This document shows, in pieces, positions 1 through 6,037 of a stretch of DNA of 10,698 nucleotides. Numbering within the stretch: the first letter of the stretch is position 1; every line of letters begins with the position of its first letter. Source of the stretch: a bacterium (GTDB lineage Bacteria > Krumholzibacteriota > Krumholzibacteria > LZORAL124-64-63). A program made the position numbers and the translations under genes. The stretch is from assembly GCA_016873405.1 (NCBI GenBank), contig VGXH01000028.1, forward strand, positions 1 through 10,698, in the 5' to 3' direction. Below the pieces are notes generated by a model. It did not search any database. It was not told the DNA's origin and worked only from the letters and a program-made list of their open reading frames with translations.

Positions 1-174
1 GCCGTGGGGCGGCGGCGGCGGGAACTGGAGGATCGCCAGGCCCGGAAGGCGCGGCGGCCCGGTCCGCAGGCCGGGCCGGGGAAGGACGCGCGCGGCGCTC
101 GGCGAACGCCGGGAGCCGGGCCGGGGGCCAGGAAGCCCGCCGGGCCGCCCGCCGGGCGCAACCGGAAGCGGTGA
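1..174 (+). CDS. C-terminal end of an unidentified protein with a basic Arg/Pro/Gly-rich tail (5' cut by window edge)
   Basis: Frame 1 is open from the first base to a TGA at 172-174, giving 57 residues. The tail is rich in Arg, Lys, Pro, Gly and Ala and ends in NRKR. Low-complexity basic tails of this kind are known at the C-termini of bacterial RNA-binding enzymes such as DEAD-box helicases and RluB-type pseudouridine synthases, but no catalytic part lies inside the window, so the function cannot be named. In DNA this GC-rich an open frame of this length can occur by chance. The call rests on the sensible position of the stop, 75 bp before the promoter of the next operon, and on the tail-like composition. 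Confidence 0.45.
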   Translation, partial: AVGRRRRELEDRQARKARRPGPQAGPGKDARGARRTPGAGPGARKPAGPPAGRNRKR

Positions 175-185
175 CAGGGCCCCCG

Positions 186-230
186 GCCGCCGGCGGCAAG
201 CCCCGTCGCCGGCCCCCGCCGCCGGGCGGC
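186..230 (+). terminator. GC-rich inverted repeats, possible terminator of the left-edge gene
   Basis: Just after the stop at 172-174 there is a perfect 12-bp palindrome at 186-197 (GCCGCCGGCGGC). A second short hairpin follows at 218-230 (GCCGC, loop CGG, GCGGC). There is no T-run behind either, so a classical intrinsic terminator is not shown. In DNA this GC-rich, such repeats also arise by chance. Confidence 0.2.
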
Positions 231-248
231 TCCCCTCTGCCGACCCCC

Positions 249-277
249 TTGACGGCGTCTCGCCCCGGCCGTACAAT
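249..277 (+). promoter_or_regulatory. Sigma-70-type promoter of the selenoprotein-TlpA-barrel operon
   Basis: TTGACG at 249-254 and TACAAT at 272-277 are separated by exactly 17 bp. Each hexamer differs from the sigma-70 consensus at one position. The site stands out as an AT-rich patch in very GC-rich DNA. Transcription would start near 284-285, leaving a leader of about 68 nt before the ATG at 353. The orientation and distance fit the three-gene operon downstream. Confidence 0.75.
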
Positions 278-290
278 GTTGATTCATTCA

Positions 291-315
291 GTCCGAATTC
301 GTCGACGGTTCGGAC
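291..315 (+). promoter_or_regulatory. Inverted repeat in the 5' leader, possible operator or leader hairpin
   Basis: GTCCGAA at 291-297 and TTCGGAC at 309-315 form a perfect 7-bp inverted repeat around an 11-nt centre that itself contains GTCGAC. It lies about 7-30 nt downstream of the predicted transcription start. It could be a repressor site or a 5' mRNA hairpin; nothing in the sequence decides between them. Confidence 0.35.
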
Positions 316-352
316 GCCACGCCCAGGCGCGAAGACGACAAGGGGAGCCGCC

Positions 353-1168
353 ATGCCCATCGCCTCCGGAATTCGAACGGCAGCCGTGGCCCTGGCCCTG
401 GCCACGCTGGTGACCGGCAACGCCCTCGCGACCGGCCAGGTCGGCGAGGTCGCCGCCGGGTTCACGCTCCAGAGCACGACCGGCCAGACGCACAGCCTGT
501 CCGACTACGACGGCAAGGTCAAATTCCTGTTCATGTTCGGCCACGGCTGAGGCAGCTGTCGGGCGGCGGGGCCGTCCACCCAGACCATGGCCACCAGCTT
601 CGCCGGTCCCTCGTTCCAGGCCCTGGGCCTGGAGATGTGGAGCGGCACCCTCGCCCAGACGAACGCGTTCGTCTCGGTGACCGGCATCACCTATCCCGCG
701 CTCTACGGCGGCTCCAGCGCCATCGCCAGCGGCTACGCCGTGACGTTCGACGTGTTCTTCGTGGTGGGCGGGGACGGGATCATCACGTTCCGCCGCAGCG
801 GCTGGAACCTGGCCCAGACGAGCGCGGCCATCACCGCGGCGTTGGCGGACCTGACCTCGGACATCCCGCCGCTGGCGCGTGACGGGTTCGTCCTGGAGCC
901 GGCCTACCCGAACCCGTTCAACCCGAGCACCAATCTGGCCTACCGGATCGGCGGCAGCGGCGACGCGCGGGTGCGGCTGCGGATCCTTGACGTGCAGGGC
1001 CGCGCGCTGCGGACCCTGGTCGACGAGCGCCAGGGCGCGGACCGCGACTACACGGTCGCCTGGGACGGTCGCGATGACGCGGGCCTGGCCCTGGCCAGCG
1101 GCAGCTACCTGGTCGAGCTCGACGTCAACGGCAAGAGCCAATCGCGATTCGTGACCCTGCTGAAGTAA
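353..1168 (+). CDS. Exported thioredoxin-fold selenoprotein (UGSC active site) with C-terminal FlgD-like/type IX-like sorting domain
   Basis: The frame from ATG 353 (Shine-Dalgarno-like AAGGGGAG at 340-347) runs to TAA 1166-1168 with one internal stop, TGA 548-550. Read as selenocysteine it gives 271 residues. Residues 1-27 are a signal peptide, probably cleaved near ALA27, with no lipobox Cys. Residues 28-170 look like a TlpA/redoxin fold: strand KVKFLFMF, then U66-G67-S68-C69-R-A-A-x-P, matching the usual CxxC-R-A-x-x-P of TlpA proteins, and a late strand VFFVVGGDGII (134-144). Residues 180-271 form a FlgD-like Ig module with PNPFNPST (186-193), WDGRDDAG and ASGSY, used in FCB-group bacteria for secretion or surface attachment. 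No proline stands at the usual cis-Pro site before the late strand. The likely role is envelope thiol-disulfide or peroxide chemistry. It is first in an operon with a TlpA protein 11 bp downstream. A premature stop in a former CxxC protein is the alternative, judged less likely because the downstream frame, domain and operon spacing are intact. Confidence 0.85.
548..577 (+). promoter_or_regulatory. UGA selenocysteine codon and candidate bacterial SECIS hairpin
   Basis: After the in-frame TGA (548-550), GGGCGGC (561-567) pairs over its full length with GCCGTCC (571-577), including one G-U pair, and closes a GGG loop (568-570). The first loop G is 17 nt after the TGA. Bacterial SECIS elements bound by SelB are known to carry a guanine at the start of a small apical loop at about this distance, so spacing and loop fit. 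Outer pairing of 558-560 with 583-585 could lengthen the stem past a bulge. GC-rich DNA forms stems easily, so the hairpin supports the reading but does not prove it alone. Confidence 0.65.
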
Positions 1169-1179
1169 CAGGAGCCGGC

Positions 1180-1791
1180 ATGGACGGGACCCGACCCGAG
1201 GTTGCGCGACGAGGCCTCTTGAACCTGTTCCTGATCCCCAACCTGTTCCTGATCCTCTGGGCCGCGGCGTCCCCGTCCACGGGCGACGCCGCGGCCGCCG
1301 ACAAGGACCACGGCCCGGCGCCCGCTTTCACGCTCGAGAGCACCGCCGGCGAACGCGTGACCCTGGCGACTGCGCTCGAACGCGGCCCGGTGATCGTCGA
1401 TTTCTGGGCCACCTGGTGCGGTCCCTGCAAGCAGTCCCTGCCCGAGTTGCAGCGATTGCACGAACGCCATGCCGAGCGCGGCCTGACGATCCTGGCCATC
1501 AGCACGGACGAGCCGCGCAATCGCCCCAAGATCGGCAGCACGGCGCGTTCGCTGGGCCTGACGTTCCCGATCCTGATCGATGCCGACAAGCGGGCCGCGC
1601 AGCTCTACCGCGTGGAGTCGATCCCGATGACGTTCCTGATCGATCGCGAAGGCCGCATCCGTTCGCTGCACCGGGGCTATCGGCGCGGCGACATCGAACT
1701 CCTCGAGGAGCAGCTCCTGCCGCTGCTGGAAGCGCCGTCCGCGGTCCCCGCGGAAGCGCCGGCGCCGGCGGCCGGGGAGGGTTCGCAGTGA
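1180..1791 (+). CDS. TlpA/ResA-type thioredoxin-like thiol-disulfide oxidoreductase
   Basis: This 203-residue protein starts at ATG 1180 behind AGGAG (1170-1174, 5 nt spacing). Residues 10-30 are hydrophobic (signal peptide or membrane anchor), placing the domain outside the cytoplasmic membrane. The thioredoxin fold follows: VIVDFWATW leading into the active site C80-G-P-C83, then a Pro-containing helix (LPELQ), and S-I-P-M-T-F with the conserved cis-Pro before the strand FLIDREG. Such proteins reduce or exchange disulfides in envelope proteins, for example in cytochrome c maturation. The Ala/Pro-rich C-terminal tail after about residue 183 is probably disordered. The gene lies 11 bp after the selenoprotein and its stop overlaps the start of the barrel gene (GTGA), so all three are very likely co-transcribed. 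The WCGPC site makes it a possible redox partner of the UGSC protein. The family assignment is firm; the substrate is unknown. Confidence 0.93.
   Translation: MDGTRPEVARRGLLNLFLIPNLFLILWAAASPSTGDAAAADKDHGPAPAFTLESTAGERVTLATALERGPVIVDFWATWCGPCKQSLPELQRLHERHAERGLTILAISTDEPRNRPKIGSTARSLGLTFPILIDADKRAAQLYRVESIPMTFLIDREGRIRSLHRGYRRGDIELLEEQLLPLLEAPSAVPAEAPAPAAGEGSQ
1222..1257 (+). repeat. Tandem 18-bp duplication inside the TlpA signal sequence
   Basis: Positions 1222-1239 and 1240-1257 are two copies of the same 18 bp, identical at 17 of 18 positions. They encode NLFLIP followed by NLFLIL, doubling the hydrophobic core of the signal peptide or anchor. It keeps the frame and looks like a recent slippage or duplication event. 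Confidence 0.85.
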
Positions 1792-3404
1792 CCGCAGGCG
1801 CGCGCCGCGCGCTGACCGTGGCCGGACTGGCGTTGGCGTGGCTGGCGCTCCCGGCCGGTCCGTCCGCGCCCGAAGCCCGCGCCGGGGGCGAAGGGGTCGT
1901 TCGCGCGGACAACCTGCTGCAATGGCAGTCGGGGCGCGATCCCACGGCCGAGGCCGCGAGTTCGGTCTCCCTCTTCGACCAGTTCGACCTCGAGTACAGC
2001 CGCGACGCGCTGCGCGCGGGCGTGCGCCTCGAGAGCTTCCGCCCCTCCCGCGACGAGGGCTTCCTGCCCGCCCGTTACGACGAACTGACGCTGAAGTTCG
2101 CCGAGTGGGAGACCGGCGGACTGCGCCTGAACCTCGGCAACGGTTTCGCGACGCTGGGGCGCGGCCTGCTCTTCCGCGCCTTCGAGCTGCGCGGCGTCGT
2201 GCGGGACGCCACGTTCCCGCCGTCGCAGTACGTCGATTCGCGGAGCCTGGACGGCGCGATCGTCGAGTTCGACCGCGGCCCGCTGTCGGCGCTGGCGTTC
2301 AGCGGGGAGCCGGTGCGCTTTCCCGACGCCCCGCCCGGCCTCGTCGACCTGCCCCGTCGCGACGGCCACGTCGCCGGCGGCCACGCCGCGCTGGACGTCC
2401 ACCGCTCGCTGACGATCGGCGCCGGTTACCTGCGCAGCGAGCGCCAGCTGGTCGGCGTGGGACCGGAGCGCGACGAGTACGCCTCGGCCGACCTGACGGT
2501 GAGGGTCGCCGAGCTGGCGCCGTCGCTGGTCGCGGACCACGAATTCGATCTGCAGCTGTACGCCGAGTACGCCGGCCGCGCCTGGAATCCCCTGCAGGAC
2601 GGGCTGGAGACCGAGGCGACCGCGCCGCACGCGATGTACACGGCCACGCAGCTCAACTGGCGCCGCTGGGGCGCCAGCTTCGAGACCAAGGACTACGACG
2701 CCTTCGCGCTGGGCTGGAACGACCCGCCGAACCTCGTGCCGGAGATGTCGCAGCACCTGCTCAATCGGATGTCCCACTTCCTGCTCGCCGACCGCGAGGA
2801 CGGCCACCAGCTGTCCGTGATCGGCGCCCTGCCGGGCGAGCACGTGCTGCAGTTCGATTCGGCCCGGGCGCGCAACGAGGTCAACGGGCTGCGCCGGTAT
2901 CGGCTCGACGCGCTGGCCCTGGGCGGCAACCCGCTCAGCCCGCTGCACTGGGAGATCTTCGCGGCCCGGGGCCGCGACGAGGTCGAGGGCCTGACCGACC
3001 ACCGGACGGTGGGCTGTTCGCTGAGCCGCGACCTGCAGGCCGGACTGTCGGTGAGGGTGGCGGCCGAGTTCCAGCGCGCCGAGCGCACCACCTTCGACGT
3101 CGTCGCGACGTTCGACAACGCTTACCTGAGCCTGGGCGTGGACCGGGCGGGGCTGGGCACCCTGGCGCTGCAGGCCGAGTATTCCGACGATCCGGACGAG
3201 CAGGACGATCCCCTGACGCCCGGGACCATCGAAACGAAGCCCCGCCGCTGGCTCGGCCTGTTCGCCAGCGCGCCCCTGGACCGGCACCACGAGGCCACGC
3301 TGTTCGTCGGCAGCCGCCGGGGCGGCACGGCGTGCACCTCGGGCACCTGCTATGTGGTCCCGGATTTCGACGGCGCCGAGCTGCGGCTGATCAGCCGTTT
3401 CTAG
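1788..3404 (+). CDS. Outer-membrane beta-barrel protein of unknown function, possibly DUF6029-like
   Basis: GTG 1788 is chosen because it overlaps the TGA of the upstream gene (GTGA) and has GGGGAGG at 1774-1780, 7 nt away. An ATG is not available at the protein's start. The product is 538 residues: a signal peptide (about residues 1-31, hydrophobic core LTVAGLALAWLALPA), then alternating amphipathic strands such as LRLNLGNGFATLGRGLLFRA and YAEYAGRAW with many Tyr, Arg and Asp, and a last strand AELRLISRF ending in Phe, the usual signal for BAM-dependent barrel insertion. Only three cysteines are seen; two form C516-T-S-G-T-C521 just before the last strand, where an extracellular or periplasmic disulfide could form. 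The early NGFATLGRGLLFRAFE segment resembles, from memory, DUF6029-type barrels of FCB bacteria; that name is tentative. The operon with two thioredoxin-fold proteins suggests it is their substrate or partner. No transport substrate can be inferred. Confidence 0.85.
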   Translation: MTAGARRALTVAGLALAWLALPAGPSAPEARAGGEGVVRADNLLQWQSGRDPTAEAASSVSLFDQFDLEYSRDALRAGVRLESFRPSRDEGFLPARYDELTLKFAEWETGGLRLNLGNGFATLGRGLLFRAFELRGVVRDATFPPSQYVDSRSLDGAIVEFDRGPLSALAFSGEPVRFPDAPPGLVDLPRRDGHVAGGHAALDVHRSLTIGAGYLRSERQLVGVGPERDEYASADLTVRVAELAPSLVADHEFDLQLYAEYAGRAWNPLQDGLETEATAPHAMYTATQLNWRRWGASFETKDYDAFALGWNDPPNLVPEMSQHLLNRMSHFLLADREDGHQLSVIGALPGEHVLQFDSARARNEVNGLRRYRLDALALGGNPLSPLHWEIFAARGRDEVEGLTDHRTVGCSLSRDLQAGLSVRVAAEFQRAERTTFDVVATFDNAYLSLGVDRAGLGTLALQAEYSDDPDEQDDPLTPGTIETKPRRWLGLFASAPLDRHHEATLFVGSRRGGTACTSGTCYVVPDFDGAELRLISRF

Positions 3405-3456
3405 CCCGGGCTAGCGCCGGGGCCCGCCCGCAGCGCGCCGCCGGACACGGGGCGGG
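3401..3456. terminator. Convergent intergenic region with palindrome and hairpin, candidate bidirectional terminator
   Basis: The two operons end 52 bp apart. CTAGCCCGGGCTAG (3401-3414) is a perfect 14-bp palindrome that includes the barrel gene's TAG stop. CCCGCCC (3423-3429) can pair with GGGCGGG (3450-3456) across a 20-nt loop, ending directly at the stop of the opposite gene. Either could stop transcription from both sides. No T-runs follow, so Rho-type or structure-only termination would have to apply. Confidence 0.4.
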
Positions 3457-4011
3457 TCACTTCAGATCGGGGCCCTCGCACAGCACCGACAGGTCGCAGC
3501 GCAGGATGATCAGGTCCTGCAGCTTGCCGTCGAGGTCCCTCACGTAGTTGGGCAGGACGTAGTCCTCGCGGAACCCGAGCTGGTGGAAGATGCCGGAGCA
3601 GGCGGCCTGCGGCCGCAGGATGCGGACATTGATGCGTTCGAGATCCCGCTGGTTGGCGATGACGTAGAGAAGGCGGGCCAGGCTGCTGCCGAGCCCGATG
3701 CGCCGGAAGCCGGGCGCCACGATCAGCCGGATCTGCGCGGCCCGGTCGCCCCAGCCGTAGCGCTCGTGCTCGAGCGAGCCGTCGGCGACGATGGCCTCGT
3801 CGTGGAGCGCGACCAGGCGCACCACCGGGTAGGTTTGCGCCTCGCGCAGGCGCTCGCGGACCACTTCCGGGTCGGTGACGTCGCGCCGCAGGTTTTGCCG
3901 CTCCTCGGCGTCGAGACCCTGGAAGAACGCCCTCGACAACTCGAAGTCGTCCACGCCCAGGGGGCGGATGAGCACCGCGCGCCCGTCCTTCAAAACGATT
4001 GTGCGTACCAT
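3457..4011 (-). CDS. GNAT-family N-acetyltransferase
   Basis: This 184-residue protein starts at ATG 4011 behind GGGAGGT (4017-4023, 5 nt spacing). It shows the GNAT layout: an N-terminal strand and helices (IRPLGVDDFELSRAFF), a central strand (AAQIRLIVAPGF), the acetyl-CoA pyrophosphate loop R103-R-I-G-L-G108 followed by helix SSLARLLYVIA, then strand INVRIL and the late F-H-Q-L-G-F motif (142-147) typical of motif B. The family transfers an acetyl group from acetyl-CoA to an amine; the acceptor here, protein lysine or small molecule, cannot be told. It sits 34 bp downstream of the hydrogenase protease on the same strand and may be the last gene of that operon, or may have its own promoter in that gap. 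It is a whole-domain, cytoplasmic, single-domain protein. Confidence 0.85.
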   Translation of the reverse strand: MVRTIVLKDGRAVLIRPLGVDDFELSRAFFQGLDAEERQNLRRDVTDPEVVRERLREAQTYPVVRLVALHDEAIVADGSLEHERYGWGDRAAQIRLIVAPGFRRIGLGSSLARLLYVIANQRDLERINVRILRPQAACSGIFHQLGFREDYVLPNYVRDLDGKLQDLIILRCDLSVLCEGPDLK

Positions 4012-4045
4012 GTCCGACCTCCCGGCGCGCGACAGCCTTCGTGGT

Positions 4046-4552
4046 TCACGGCGCCTCCGCGGGCGCCTCCGCGAGAAGTTCCTCGATTCCCGCCAGCACC
4101 TGCTCGCGGCAGAGCGGATAGCAAGGGGCCAGTTCCGCGCTCAGCTCGGTGCCGAAGGTCAGGTCGTCGGCCACCTCGACGGCGAAGACATGGATCTCGT
4201 CGTCCTCCGGCAGCCGCTGCCCCAGCCGGCGCCCGAGGGCGAGCGCGGTGGCGAAATTCGCGTCATGGACGTTGTTCAGGTTCACCGTGCCGCGGAGCGC
4301 CGTCGCGGTGAAGCGGTAGCAGTCGCCGGTGCGGCCGCCCTCGGTGTGGATGGCGTCGATGACGATCGCGCGCCGGTATCCGTCCAGGAACGCCAGCAGT
4401 TCCAGGCCGCCGACCGGGCACTCCTCGTGGATCTCGACATCCGGGCGCGCGCCGAACCGGCAGCGCGCCTCGCCCGCCAGGCGGACGCCGACGGCGTCAT
4501 CCGTCAGGATCGGGTTGCCTAGGCCCAGGATCACGGTCCCCGCGCGTTCCAT
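4046..4552 (-). CDS. [NiFe]-hydrogenase maturation protease (HyaD/HybD/HycI/FrcD family)
   Basis: This 168-residue protein starts at ATG 4552 with a GGAGAGG-type site just upstream; the long open frame further 5' is an out-of-frame shadow of the large subunit. It opens with the family signature GLGNPILTDDAVG (10-22). D19 (at the HybD Glu16 position), D66 (VIDAI) and H96 (NNVHD) are the expected nickel-sensing residues. These enzymes check for nickel in the large-subunit precursor and then cut its C-terminal peptide after the His of DPCxxCxxH. The neighbouring large subunit, 14 bp upstream, carries exactly such a tail, so it is the obvious substrate. The length is typical of the family. The Asp-for-Glu exchange at the first ligand is conservative and seen in the family. 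It acts in the cytoplasm and has no signal peptide. Confidence 0.93.
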   Translation of the reverse strand: MERAGTVILGLGNPILTDDAVGVRLAGEARCRFGARPDVEIHEECPVGGLELLAFLDGYRRAIVIDAIHTEGGRTGDCYRFTATALRGTVNLNNVHDANFATALALGRRLGQRLPEDDEIHVFAVEVADDLTFGTELSAELAPCYPLCREQVLAGIEELLAEAPAEAP

Positions 4553-4566
4553 GTCCTCTCCGCCGC

Positions 4567-6036
4567 TCAGGACGGGTCCCGGCGGAAGGTCCGCACGACC
4601 TCGCCGCCCTGCATCAGCGTGACGATCAGCGGCATCCGGCCCGGCAGGCTGTGCGTCGCGCAGCTGAAGCAGGGATCGAACGACCGGAACGCCATCTCGA
4701 TCAGGTTCAGCACGCCGTTGTCGGGCTCGACGCCCGGCCTGATCATCGTCGAGGCGACCTTCTTCGTGACCATGTGGATCGCGGCGTTGTTGTTCGTCGT
4801 GCCGACGATGAGGTTGGCTCCGGTGCAGATGCCGTTCTGGTCGCAGGTGTAGTGGTGGGTCAGCGTGCCCCGCATGGCCTCGACGATGCCGACCCCTTCG
4901 CCCGTGATGCGGTCCGGGATCAGTCGGTACTCGGGCCCGGTGATCTCCGGGTCGTCGCAATAGCGCTTCAGCATCTCCGCGTTCTGGACCATCTCGACCA
5001 GGCGGGCCCAATGGGCCGCGAGCAGCGCCCGGCACGGACGACCCCCCAAGGTGCTGAACATCTCTTCGCGGGCGGCCTGCGCCTGCGGCGTCGCCATGCG
5101 GTCGGCGACGTTGAGCCGGCTCAGGGGCGTCGCCGTGTACAGGCTCGTGTCCAGTCCCTCCCGGAACCCCTGCCAGCCGCGCTGGCGCAGGTACGGGAAC
5201 TTGAGGTAGGTCCACGGCTCGACGTGCTCGGCGATGTGGGTGGCGTATTCGGCCGGTGAGTACCGGCAGATCTCGCGACCCTCGAAGTCGACGACGCGCA
5301 CCTGGCCGTCGTAGAAGTTGACGGCGTTGTTCTGGTCGACCAGCCCCATGTTGTGGACATCGAGCGTGTAGGGGCCGTTCAGGATCAACTCCACGTACTC
5401 GGGGTTGCCGAGGATCACGTCCCTGAACAGCTGGAGCGAGAACTGGGTGAAGTCGTACAGCTCGCCGACCAGGGGGCGGATCTCCGCCAGTTCGTCCGTC
5501 GTCAGGCCCTTCGAGACGCCGCCCGGCAGGCACCAGACCAGGTGCGTCGTCCGCCCGCCGAGGATGGCCTGGATCCGCTGCGCTTTCGACCGCGAGGCGA
5601 TGACCTGGCCGCCGATCTCCAGGCCCACCTTGGCCACCACGCCCAGGATGTTGCGCTGGGCCGGGTCGCACCCCGGGCCGCAGACGAAGTCCGGCGCCGC
5701 CAGGGCGTAGAAATGCGCGATGTGGCTGTGGATGTAATGGGCATGGTAGTACATGTCGCGCAGCTTGTGCGCCAGCGGCGCGACCTGCCCGCCGAAGCAG
5801 GCGTCGACGGCCTTGGCGCTGGCCATGTGGTGGCTGGCGGGGCACACGCCGCAGATCCGCGTGACGATGCGCGGCAGTTCCTCGATGGGCCGCCCCTCCA
5901 CGAAGCGCTCGAAGCCCCGCAGCTCCGGGATCTGGAAGTAGCAATCCTCGACGGCTCCCTGGTCGTCCAGGAAGATCGTGATCTTGCCGTGTCCTTCCAG
6001 CCGCGTGATCGGGTCGATCTGGATCGTGCGTGACAT
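4567..6036 (-). CDS. mvhA: [NiFe]-hydrogenase large (catalytic) subunit, MvhA-like, group 3c-like
   Basis: This 489-residue protein starts at ATG 6036, one base after the small-subunit stop, with GGGGAG about 9 nt upstream. Residues 8-18 (DPITRLEGHGK) carry the conserved Glu14. The L1 motif R60-I-C62-G-V-C65-P-A-S-H-H and the L2 motif D454-P-C456-F-S-C459-A-T-H462 supply the four cysteines for the Ni-Fe centre. Cleavage after H462 by the protease encoded next would remove a 27-residue tail starting SLPGRMPL. The final active-site position is Cys, not Sec. The overall sequence and the MvhD/HdrA company place it among the F420-non-reducing, Hdr-linked hydrogenases (group 3c) rather than the periplasmic uptake types; there is no signal peptide and no Tat motif on the small subunit, so it is cytoplasmic. 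It splits or forms H2 and hands electrons to the small subunit. The family is firm; the subgroup needs a tree. Confidence 0.95.
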   Translation of the reverse strand: MSRTIQIDPITRLEGHGKITIFLDDQGAVEDCYFQIPELRGFERFVEGRPIEELPRIVTRICGVCPASHHMASAKAVDACFGGQVAPLAHKLRDMYYHAHYIHSHIAHFYALAAPDFVCGPGCDPAQRNILGVVAKVGLEIGGQVIASRSKAQRIQAILGGRTTHLVWCLPGGVSKGLTTDELAEIRPLVGELYDFTQFSLQLFRDVILGNPEYVELILNGPYTLDVHNMGLVDQNNAVNFYDGQVRVVDFEGREICRYSPAEYATHIAEHVEPWTYLKFPYLRQRGWQGFREGLDTSLYTATPLSRLNVADRMATPQAQAAREEMFSTLGGRPCRALLAAHWARLVEMVQNAEMLKRYCDDPEITGPEYRLIPDRITGEGVGIVEAMRGTLTHHYTCDQNGICTGANLIVGTTNNNAAIHMVTKKVASTMIRPGVEPDNGVLNLIEMAFRSFDPCFSCATHSLPGRMPLIVTLMQGGEVVRTFRRDPS

Positions 6037-6037
6037 A

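Noticed and set aside
548..550. The TGA as a nonsense mutation that makes a pseudogene
   Set aside because: It is the only stop in the 816-bp frame, it sits exactly on the catalytic Cys position, a SECIS-like hairpin follows, and the downstream domain and operon spacing are intact. Sequencing error remains possible.
284..1141. Long minus-strand frame opposite the selenoprotein gene
   Set aside because: Rich in Arg, Gly and Ala with no domain pattern; it is an antisense shadow typical of very GC-rich DNA.
587..1168. A separate 193-residue gene starting at ATG 587
   Set aside because: No good ribosome binding site, no signal peptide, and it would start inside the thioredoxin fold just after the active site. 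It is the second part of the selenoprotein frame.
1838..3547. 569-residue plus-strand frame overlapping the barrel gene, and a 537-residue minus-strand frame at 1677-3290
   Set aside because: Both have low-complexity Arg/Ala/Pro/Gly composition and conflict with a gene that has a clear signal peptide, beta-strand pattern and C-terminal Phe.
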